A stretch of DNA of 6,423 nucleotides, from the NCBI GenBank assembly GCA_030605705.1, contig JAUWHU010000601.1:1-6423 (forward strand), read 5' to 3'. Made by a program: the position numbers and the translations under genes. The DNA is from Thermoflexia bacterium (GTDB lineage: Bacteria > Chloroflexota > Anaerolineae > B4-G1 > SLSP01). This document shows, in pieces, positions 1 to 4,267 of this stretch; within the stretch, counting starts at the first letter, position 1; every line of letters starts with the position of its first letter. A model generated the notes under the pieces. It made no database searches and was not told where the DNA came from. It saw only the letters and a program-made list of their open reading frames with translations.

Positions 1-858
1 GAGGAAAGGCCACAGCCCCTCGCGGGCGACCCATTCCACTGTGCGCGGCTGGTTCACGACGACGGCGTTGTGCCGCAGCAGCCCCAGGAAGTCGGGCCAG
101 CCGTAGAGCGCGGCGTTGCGTCCCCACCACAGGCCGCCGAGCAGCAATCCCGGCGTGCAGAGCCACGCCAGTTGTCCCAGGGTTTGTTTCCAGGAGAATC
201 CGCCGCGTCGCCAACGTAATCCAGCCACCAGCAGCGTCAATGGGAGGGCCACGTAGCCCGTGGTTTTGGTCAGCAGCAACGCGCCCAGCACCCCGCTCAG
301 CACGGCGGGATGCGCCGCGCCTCGCAGGTAGCGCAGCGCGAGCCACAGCCAGAGGCCCAGCAATGCTTCGGTGAGCGCGTCGTTGTTGACGCCGGCCATC
401 ATCGCCGTGTGCTGTGGCAGGAAAGCCACCAGTCCGCCTGTCAGCCAGACCAGGCCGGGCCGTTGGGGGAAGATCTCCTGCGCGATAGCCAGTGTCATGG
501 CGACCACGACGGCCCCTAACGCTACGGAGAAGAGGCGCAAGGGCAGCAAGTCCCCGTCGCACAGCCGGAAGAACGGTGTGGCGAGCAGGTAGTAGAGCGG
601 CGGCTGGTGATCCTCGTAGGTCAGTGATGTGATGGGCAGGTAGGGCGGAAAACGCTCCGCTGTCAGCCGCTCAATGTACGTCTGGTCGTAGTCTTGCGGC
701 TCCATCACCGGAATCCCCCGGCCTTCCGCCAGGGAGCGGATGTAGTTGTAGTGGGCCGGTTCGTCGGGGACTTGCCAGGCCGGAGTGTGGATGGCGTAGA
801 GCGTTCCAGCCGCCAGGTAAGCCACGATGATCACAATCCAGGGCCAATGACGTCGCAT
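1..858 (-). CDS. GT-C-type membrane glycosyltransferase (ArnT/PMT- or DUF2142-like), N-terminal part
   Basis: This frame is open from the ATG at 858 to the left edge, giving 286 residues with the C-terminus missing. A hydrophobic first helix (about residues 7-22) is followed by WQVPDEPAHYNYIRSLAEG (28-46). The acidic D32-E33 pair in the first outer loop is typical of GT-C enzymes. HQPPLYYLL (84-92) is a second hallmark, and NNDALTEALLG (158-168) and TKTTG (197-201) resemble conserved segments of GT39/DUF2142-like proteins. Several further membrane helices lie at about 108-128, 136-146, 163-178, 186-213 and 230-246. Such proteins move a sugar from a polyprenyl-phosphate carrier to a protein or glycan outside the membrane; the acceptor cannot be told here. 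AGGAG at 866-870 (minus) lies 7 nt before the ATG and supports the start. It probably follows the M50 gene in one transcript, with a 57-nt gap. Family is fairly certain, exact subfamily is not. Confidence 0.85.
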   Translation of the reverse strand, partial: MRRHWPWIVIIVAYLAAGTLYAIHTPAWQVPDEPAHYNYIRSLAEGRGIPVMEPQDYDQTYIERLTAERFPPYLPITSLTYEDHQPPLYYLLATPFFRLCDGDLLPLRLFSVALGAVVVAMTLAIAQEIFPQRPGLVWLTGGLVAFLPQHTAMMAGVNNDALTEALLGLWLWLALRYLRGAAHPAVLSGVLGALLLTKTTGYVALPLTLLVAGLRWRRGGFSWKQTLGQLAWLCTPGLLLGGLWWGRNAALYGWPDFLGLLRHNAVVVNQPRTVEWVAREGLWPFL

Positions 859-865
859 AGCATGA

Positions 866-870
866 CTCCT
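866..870 (-). promoter_or_regulatory. Ribosome binding site of the GT-C gene
   Basis: AGGAG on the minus strand lies 7 nt before the ATG at 858. It decides in favour of this start over the out-of-frame ATG at 863. Confidence 0.6.
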
Positions 871-912
871 AACTTGCAACTTGCAACTTGTAACTTGTAA
901 CCTGTAACTCGC
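871..912. repeat. Heptamer tandem repeat, six AACTTGC-type units
   Basis: Six consecutive 7-bp units lie in perfect register: AACTTGC twice, AACTTGT twice, then AACCTGT and AACTCGC. The array fills most of the 57-nt gap between the M50 stop and the GT-C start and ends at the GT-C ribosome binding site. Divergence increases toward the M50 side. The same motif family appears at 1867-1900 on the opposite strand. Confidence 0.85.
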
Positions 913-915
913 CTC

Positions 916-1686
916 TCAACGGTAGACGATTTGCTGGCCTTTCCAGTGTTCCAGCCCTTTTTCTACCAGGAAAAGGAGCAGGAAAAAGGGCAGATCAACC
1001 AGGAAGGTGCTCCCGCCCAGCAGGACGACCCACCGCGCGGCCCAGCCGAGAAAGTCGGCAACCCCTTTCAACAGGAGCGCGCCGGCTCCCGCAAGGAGCA
1101 TCACTCCGGCGATGATGACCAAAGCCGCGCCCAGAAACGGCCAGGCGTGGATATCGGAGCGGCTGGGGAGCATCGTGTTGCCCACGGCGAAAACCAGGTA
1201 GGCCCAAATCCAGGCGTCGGGGGCCTGTAACGCTGCTCCCAGTCCTCGCAACGCGCCCAGCCACTCGCCGGCGGATAGGGCCGCCAGCACCTCCGGCGTC
1301 CCGAAAACATAGTGACCCAGCGCCAGGATCACCGCGCCGCCCGCCAAGAGCGGGGCTGCGCCGATGAGGCTGGCACGCAGGAAATCGGTTTCCTCCACGG
1401 GCACGAAGCCCAATTGGATGCGCCGGTCCACGCGACGCGGGAAGATGCCCAGATGTCCAATCCGCACGCCCAGAATCCTCGCTGTGAGGGCGTGGCTCAA
1501 TTCGTGAATCAAGACGCCGGGGAAGAGCACCAGCGCGTAGAGCCAGAGCGCGATCTCCGGATCGTTAGTCCACAGGAACATGACGCCCTGTAGATGACGG
1601 TGCAGCCAGCGGTCAGCCGCCCACAACAGCGCCAGCACGGCCAATAATTCCCCCAATGTCAACAAGATTGGTCCCAGGGGTTCCAC
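916..1686 (-). CDS. M50/site-2-protease-like membrane zinc metallopeptidase
   Basis: The 256-residue protein is strongly hydrophobic, with helices at about 6-24, 44-60, 105-127, 160-172, 183-208 and 214-242. The zinc-protease motif HELSH (61-65) sits at the end of the second helix, as in intramembrane S2P-type proteases: H61 and H65 would bind zinc and E62 would activate water. FAVGNTMLPSRSDIHAWP (166-183) resembles the second family motif (N..P...D), making D178 the likely third zinc ligand. No PDZ or CBS domain is present, so this is the short core form; its substrate is unknown. The start is GTG at 1686, with AAAGGA five nt upstream. The next in-frame Met (36) would remove the first helix. 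It is the first gene of a probable two-gene minus-strand unit with the GT-C gene. Family call is good; proteolytic activity is inferred from motifs only. Confidence 0.85.
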   Translation of the reverse strand: MEPLGPILLTLGELLAVLALLWAADRWLHRHLQGVMFLWTNDPEIALWLYALVLFPGVLIHELSHALTARILGVRIGHLGIFPRRVDRRIQLGFVPVEETDFLRASLIGAAPLLAGGAVILALGHYVFGTPEVLAALSAGEWLGALRGLGAALQAPDAWIWAYLVFAVGNTMLPSRSDIHAWPFLGAALVIIAGVMLLAGAGALLLKGVADFLGWAARWVVLLGGSTFLVDLPFFLLLFLVEKGLEHWKGQQIVYR

Positions 1687-1702
1687 CGGTATCCTTTTTG
1701 GG

Positions 1703-1752
1703 ATAGAGAATCGAGAATAGAGAAAGAGAATCGAGAATAGAGAAAGAGAATC
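1703..1752. repeat. 20-bp tandem repeat built from GAGAATM units
   Basis: A 20-bp unit occurs twice, identically, at 1711-1730 and 1731-1750, with partial copies at both ends. Each unit is itself a 7+7+6 composite of GAGAATC, GAGAATA and GAGAAA, so a higher-order duplication has been laid over an older heptamer array. One strand is nearly all purine. If the promoter at 1759-1787 is real, the array is transcribed as the M50 5' leader. Confidence 0.85.
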
Positions 1753-1758
1753 ACCCTT

Positions 1759-1787
1759 ACTATATCACGGTTTGCGTTGAGGGGCAA
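1759..1787 (-). promoter_or_regulatory. Candidate sigma-70-type promoter of the M50 gene
   Basis: On the minus strand, TATAGT (1764-1759) is preceded by a TG one base upstream, an extended -10. TTGCCC (1787-1782) lies 17 bp further upstream as a moderate -35. Transcription would start near 1752, leaving a leader of roughly 65 nt made largely of the GAGAATM repeat. This is pattern-based only. Confidence 0.45.
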
Positions 1788-1866
1788 AAATCTGTTGTGG
1801 CGCGTGATGGCCGGCGTTGCCGGTTGCGCTTTTCTGTATTTCGATTATGCTCTTTTGAGAATAAGG

Positions 1867-1900
1867 GTTGAAAGTTGGCAAGTTGAAAGTTGAAAGTTGC
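1867..1900. repeat. GTTGAAA heptamer tandem repeat
   Basis: Four GTTGAAA-like units (one is the 8-bp GTTGGCAA) and a partial fifth lie here. Read on the minus strand the unit is AACTTTC, close to the AACTTGC units at 871-912. Both arrays therefore belong to one motif family and have the same orientation relative to the gene downstream of each. Confidence 0.8.
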
Positions 1901-1932
1901 GCTCGACTGGTGATCAGAGATTGGGGCCGGTT

Positions 1933-2009
1933 ACTGAGTGCTGAGTACGAATCACGAAACACGAATTACGCATCACGGGTCTCCATTTGCCATTCGCCAT
2001 TTGCCTATG
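1933..2009. repeat. Eleven-unit, 7-bp-register array ending at the scpA start codon
   Basis: The 77 bp parse without gaps into eleven heptamers. Two are ACTGAGT/GCTGAGT, five are ACGAATC-like (ACGAATC, ACGAAAC, ACGAATT, ACGCATC, ACGGGTC), and three are GCCATTT-like (TCCATTT, GCCATTC, GCCATTT). The last, GCCTATG, ends with the scpA ATG. Three unrelated motif families are thus joined in one continuous register. Confidence 0.85.
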
Positions 2010-2807
2010 AGTTACCAAGTCCATCTTACGCAATTTGAAGGGCCACTGGACCTCCTCCTGCACCTGATTGAGAAGGAGGAACTGGACATTACCCAGGTCG
2101 CGCTGGCCCAGGTCACCGATGAGTTTGTGCGCTACGTGGAATCCATGCGGGGCCACATAGAGATATCGGTGGTGGCCGATTTCCTGGTCGTCGCGTCGCG
2201 CCTGTTGTGGATCAAGTCGCGGGCGTTGCTGCCGCAGTCGCCCCGGTCGGCGGCAGAAGATACGCTGGAAGACACCGTGGGCGACGAATTACTTCAGCAG
2301 TTGCGGACTTACCGGAAGTACAAGGAGGCGGCTCAATGGTTGCGCGAGCGCGATGAGACCGGCATCCGTGCTTACGTTCGGATCGCTCCCCTCCCTCGAC
2401 CGCAGCGCATCACACTGGAACTCGCTGGCGTGACTATGGCTACACTCCGTACCGCCGCGCAGGCAGCCCTCTATCCCCGTGAAGGGCCTCGGCCCCAGGA
2501 AGCCATCCCGCGCCCGCGTATCTCCATTGTGCAACAGATCCGCCTTATCCGCCTGCGCTTGATGCAATGGAAGCAGGTGGCGTTCCTGACTCTTTTGGGA
2601 CGCACTCCGACGCGGTTGGAAGCGGTGGTCACGTTGCAGGCCACCCTTGAACTGATCAAGCAACAGGCGGTACTGGCTACGCAAGGGGAGCTTTTCGGGG
2701 AGATTCTGATCGAGCCACTGATGCCGCCGGAGCAGATACCTGAGTCCGTCTCGCCGCCAGAAATAATCCCAGAGCAGCTCCTGCCCCATCAATCAGCCAA
2801 TCGGTGA
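2007..2807 (+). CDS. scpA: Segregation and condensation protein A (ScpA, kleisin)
   Basis: ScpA is the kleisin subunit that bridges the SMC ATPase heads and, with ScpB, forms the bacterial condensin. The 266-residue protein opens with the family signature YQVHLTQFEGPLDLLLHLIE (3-22), then VADFLVVASRLLWIKSRALLP (about 57-77) of the SMC-binding N-terminal domain. A charged linker follows. The C-terminal winged-helix region is VAFLTLLGRTPTRLEAVVTL... (191 on), closing with ATQGELFGEILIEP (about 225-238). A proline-rich tail of about 28 residues follows. I chose ATG 2007, because the conserved family start begins there. The longer in-frame GTG start at 1938 would only add translated repeat. No Shine-Dalgarno is visible before 2007. 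The last 131 bp overlap the VanZ-like gene on the other strand, and no scpB follows. Confidence 0.95.
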   Translation: MSYQVHLTQFEGPLDLLLHLIEKEELDITQVALAQVTDEFVRYVESMRGHIEISVVADFLVVASRLLWIKSRALLPQSPRSAAEDTLEDTVGDELLQQLRTYRKYKEAAQWLRERDETGIRAYVRIAPLPRPQRITLELAGVTMATLRTAAQAALYPREGPRPQEAIPRPRISIVQQIRLIRLRLMQWKQVAFLTLLGRTPTRLEAVVTLQATLELIKQQAVLATQGELFGEILIEPLMPPEQIPESVSPPEIIPEQLLPHQSANR

Positions 2808-3123
2808 GGGTGGCATGACGTCCCGGCACGAAATGCTGGTGCGCCTCGTCCGTAGTCGCGTACAGAGCAGCCAGCAGCCACGCCAGGCCATAGAGTTGGG
2901 CATTTGGTCGCAGTGCAGGTCGTAGGGCGCGCCGGTAGAGCAGGGCCAGGAGCGCGTAGACGATGGCGTGCCCGCCTTTCTTCAGCAGGGTGTTCCAGAA
3001 GGGGTTTGATGGTCCCGGCAAGGTAGAACGGGAGGAGAGGTAAAAGATACCCCCCATCCACAATAACGCCGGTCCCCAGGCTGCGAGTCGGGCGCGCCAA
3101 TTCCGCCAATTTTGATTGCTCAT
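2677..3123 (-). CDS. VanZ-family membrane protein
   Basis: The 148-residue protein has the VanZ-like layout: a first helix with the motif LLWMGGIFYLSSRS (20-33), then KKGGHAIVYALLALLYRRAL (48-67), a third helix (about 78-90) and a fourth (110-124). The conserved loop DEAHQHFVPGRHATLTDWL (92-110), followed by DGAGAALG (112-119), is the family signature. VanZ itself lowers teicoplanin susceptibility in enterococci, but most chromosomal homologues have no shown role in resistance, so none is assigned. The tail after about residue 125 is not membrane-like and is read from the strand opposite the ScpA C-terminal domain. The start at ATG 3123 has no clear ribosome binding site; a -10-like TATACT lies only 8 bp upstream, so a leaderless message is possible. 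Confidence 0.85.
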   Translation of the reverse strand: MSNQNWRNWRARLAAWGPALLWMGGIFYLSSRSTLPGPSNPFWNTLLKKGGHAIVYALLALLYRRALRPALRPNAQLYGLAWLLAALYATTDEAHQHFVPGRHATLTDWLIDGAGAALGLFLAARRTQVSAPAASVARSESPRKAPLA

Positions 3124-3131
3124 CGGCGGTC

Positions 3132-3159
3132 AGTATAACCGGAAGGTCGTGGGAGGCAA
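3132..3159 (-). promoter_or_regulatory. Candidate promoter of the VanZ-like gene
   Basis: On the minus strand, TATACT (3137-3132) is a good -10 and TTGCCT (3159-3154) a moderate -35, 16 bp apart. The predicted start site falls within a few bases of the ATG at 3123, which would give a leaderless or nearly leaderless transcript. The -35 lies inside the first copy of the 32-bp direct repeat. Confidence 0.35.
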
Positions 3160-3183
3160 GCATGTCTTGGCGTTTCAGATTTG
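3152..3183. repeat. 32-bp direct repeat, copy 1
   Basis: Matches 3345-3376 at 29 of 32 positions, in the same orientation. The core AAGCATGTCTTGGCGT is identical. CAGATTTG closes both copies. Confidence 0.85.
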
Positions 3184-3211
3184 AGTCTACTGAAAAAACC
3201 AAGAATTTCAC

Positions 3212-3235
3212 CACGGAGGCACGGAGAGCACAGAG
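3212..3235. repeat. Short tandem of CACGGAG-like units
   Basis: Three degenerate units follow one another: CACGGAGG, CACGGAGAG and CACAGAG (8, 9 and 7 bp). The sequence is purine-rich and looks like another member of the short-period repeats in the spacers of this window. Confidence 0.6.
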
Positions 3236-3282
3236 TTCTGGATTTACAGTTTTCCTCGGTGGCGGCACAGGCAAGGTTTTCT

Positions 3283-3310
3283 GTCCCCAGACGCCCCCGG
3301 GGACGGGGGC
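3283..3310. repeat. Overlapping, mutually exclusive inverted repeats
   Basis: GTCCCC (3283-3288) pairs with GGGGAC (3299-3304). GCCCCC (3293-3298) pairs with GGGGGC (3305-3310). The loop of the second hairpin is exactly the right arm of the first, and the left arm of the second lies in the loop of the first, so only one simple hairpin can form at a time. A further G tract lies at 3321-3325. Confidence 0.7.
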
Positions 3311-3344
3311 TGCGAGCCTTGGGGGAGTAGAATTGAATAACCCT

Positions 3345-3376
3345 GGAGGTAAGCATGTCTTGGCGTCCCAGATTTG
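3345..3376. repeat. 32-bp direct repeat, copy 2
   Basis: Second copy of 3152-3183, with three substitutions (C to T near the left end, TT to CC before CAGATTTG). It runs directly into the ATTTGCC tandem that begins at 3371. Confidence 0.85.
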
Positions 3377-3403
3377 CTGATTTGCCATTTGCACATTTGT
3401 TTG
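3371..3403. repeat. ATTTGCC-type short tandem repeat
   Basis: ATTTG recurs at 3372, 3380, 3387 and 3395, giving a 7-8-bp period. The units GATTTGC, CATTTGC and ACATTTG resemble the GCCATTT units before scpA and have the same orientation relative to the following plus-strand gene. Confidence 0.7.
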
Positions 3404-3420
3404 CGGCTTTGCCGCATTTT
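3402..3420 (+). terminator. Small hairpin followed by TTTT
   Basis: TGCGGC (3402-3407) pairs with GCCGCA (3411-3416) across a TTT loop, then TTTT follows. It has the shape of a short intrinsic terminator, but no plus-strand gene ends nearby. It could act on the leader of the GT2 gene 21 nt downstream or be part of the repeat. Confidence 0.35.
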
Positions 3421-3440
3421 AGGAAGAGTGAAATTGCGTG

Positions 3441-4163
3441 ATGGAAACAACTGTGATTGTTCCTACCTATGATGAGCGGGAGAACATTGAACGTCTGGTA
3501 GCTTTGCTGCTGGAGCTCCCCATTGAGCCGCGCGTGATCATCGTAGACGATAATTCTCCCGACGGCACAGGCGAGCTCGCGGAGCGCTTGGCGGGAGAGC
3601 ATCCTGGCCGCATCACCGTGATCCATCGTGAGGGGAAACTGGGGCTGGGCACGGCTTACATCGCGGGTTTTCGTCAGGCTCTTGCCGATGGCAGCGAGGT
3701 GATCGTGACGATGGACGCGGATTTCTCACATCCGCCAGAGGTTATCCCCGCGCTGGTGGCGAAAATCGGCGAGGGGTACGCTCTCGTCATTGGCAGTCGC
3801 TACGTGGCCGGCGGCAGAACGGTGGGCTGCACTCTCGACCGCCAGGCGCTCAGCTGGGGGGCTAACGCCTTCACCCGTATTTTGCTGGGTTTGCAAGCCC
3901 ACGATACCACCGCCGGGTTCCGCTGTTACCGCCGGGAGGTCCTGGCTTCCATGCCACTGGAAGAGATTTTCTCCAACGGCTATTCTTTCCTCATCGAGAT
4001 GCTGTACAAAGTCCAGCAGAGGGGTTGGCGGATTGGTGAGGTTCCCATCACCTTTGAAAATCGCCGTGAGGGAGTCTCTAAAATCTCTCGCAATGAGATT
4101 ACCAGGGCATTTTACACAGTCGCACGCCTAACCTGGGAACGACTCCGGGGAGCGCGGCAATGA
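3441..4163 (+). CDS. Polyprenol-phosphate mannosyltransferase-like GT2 glycosyltransferase (DPM1/Ppm1-like)
   Basis: This 240-residue enzyme would transfer a sugar, most likely mannose from GDP-mannose, to polyprenyl phosphate on the inner membrane face. The GT-A/GT2 motifs appear in order: VIVPTYDERENIERL (5-19), VDDNSPDGT (35-43) and MDADFSHPPEVIPAL (91-105), in which D92 and D94 form the nucleotide-sugar/metal motif. They are followed by GSRYVAGG (118-125), DTTAGFRCYRREVL (155-168), SNGYSFLIEML (178-188) and FENRREGVSKIS (206-217). These match the dolichyl-phosphate mannose synthase subgroup. There is no C-terminal membrane domain, so it is the short, soluble or peripheral form. ATG 3441 is preceded directly by an in-frame GTG (3438); a weak AGGAAGAG at 3421-3428 fits the GTG slightly better. 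Sugar identity is inferred. It could feed the GT-C enzyme encoded at the left edge. Confidence 0.9.
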   Translation: METTVIVPTYDERENIERLVALLLELPIEPRVIIVDDNSPDGTGELAERLAGEHPGRITVIHREGKLGLGTAYIAGFRQALADGSEVIVTMDADFSHPPEVIPALVAKIGEGYALVIGSRYVAGGRTVGCTLDRQALSWGANAFTRILLGLQAHDTTAGFRCYRREVLASMPLEEIFSNGYSFLIEMLYKVQQRGWRIGEVPITFENRREGVSKISRNEITRAFYTVARLTWERLRGARQ

Positions 4164-4171
4164 ACAGGCAT

Positions 4172-4200
4172 TTCCCATTTTGGCGATTTTGTGCTAAAGT
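4172..4200 (+). promoter_or_regulatory. Weak candidate promoter before the PfkB kinase gene
   Basis: TAAAGT (4195-4200) carries an upstream TG (4192-4193), an extended -10. A poor -35, TTCCCA (4172-4177), lies 17 bp before it. It sits in the 104-bp gap after the GT2 gene. The kinase may instead be read through from upstream. Confidence 0.3.
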
Positions 4201-4251
4201 GAACTCAGGCCACTTTTGAGGGACCACAGCGTCGCTTCGCGTGCGCTTCCA

Positions 4252-4258
4252 GAGGAGG
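4252..4258 (+). promoter_or_regulatory. Ribosome binding site of the PfkB kinase gene
   Basis: GAGGAGG lies 9 nt before ATG 4268. It decides for this start rather than the in-frame GTG at 4241, which has no such site and lies upstream of this motif. Confidence 0.7.
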
Positions 4259-4267
4259 CAGAGAGCT

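Larger units (their letters stand above)
1687..2006. other. Divergent intergenic spacer, repeat-rich
   Basis: This 320-bp spacer separates the M50 gene (minus) from scpA (plus) and holds no credible gene. It contains the tandem repeat at 1703-1752, a candidate M50 promoter at 1759-1787, a small GC inverted repeat (CCGGC 1811-1815 with GCCGG 1819-1823), a GTTGAAA array at 1867-1900 and an 11-unit heptamer array at 1933-2009. No strong scpA promoter was found; the best is a poor TTGCGC (1824-1829)/TATGCT (1846-1851) pair. Reading frames across the spacer are mostly translated repeats. Confidence 0.8.
3124..3437. other. Divergent intergenic spacer with repeats and hairpins
   Basis: These 314 bp lie between the VanZ-like gene (minus) and the GT2 gene (plus). 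No frame here looks like a real protein. Contents are a candidate VanZ promoter (3132-3159), a 32-bp direct repeat (3152-3183 and 3345-3376), a short CACGGAG-type tandem (3212-3235), overlapping GC-rich inverted repeats (3283-3310), an ATTTGCC-type tandem (3371-3403) and a small hairpin with a T tract (3402-3420). No convincing promoter for the GT2 gene was seen. Confidence 0.75.

Noticed and set aside
1938..2006. Longer scpA start at an in-frame GTG (1938)
   Set aside because: The added 23 residues are translated heptamer repeat, and ScpA proteins typically begin where the ATG at 2007 does.
1933..2009. CRISPR array
   Set aside because: Units are 7 bp with no spacers between them, unlike CRISPR repeats.
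2289..2792. 167-codon minus-strand frame inside scpA
   Set aside because: It is a shadow of scpA with no recognisable domain.
2677..3123. Glycopeptide resistance gene
   Set aside because: VanZ-like proteins are widespread and mostly unrelated to resistance, and no vanHAX genes are nearby.
3299..3325. G-quadruplex
   Set aside because: Only three long G tracts are present close together. A fourth is missing, so a standard quadruplex is not supported.
3152..3376. Insertion sequence
   Set aside because: The repeats are direct, not inverted, and no transposase frame lies between them.
2789..3394. 201-codon minus-strand frame across the VanZ-like gene and the spacer
   Set aside because: It is out of frame with the clear VanZ signature and otherwise reads through repeats. 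No motif or composition supports it.
3120..3626. 168-codon minus-strand frame covering the spacer and the start of the GT2 gene
   Set aside because: It overlaps the conserved GT2 motifs on the other strand and the direct repeats. It looks like an accidental open frame.
4241..4267. Longer kinase start at GTG 4241
   Set aside because: The strong GAGGAGG lies inside this extension and is well placed for ATG 4268.
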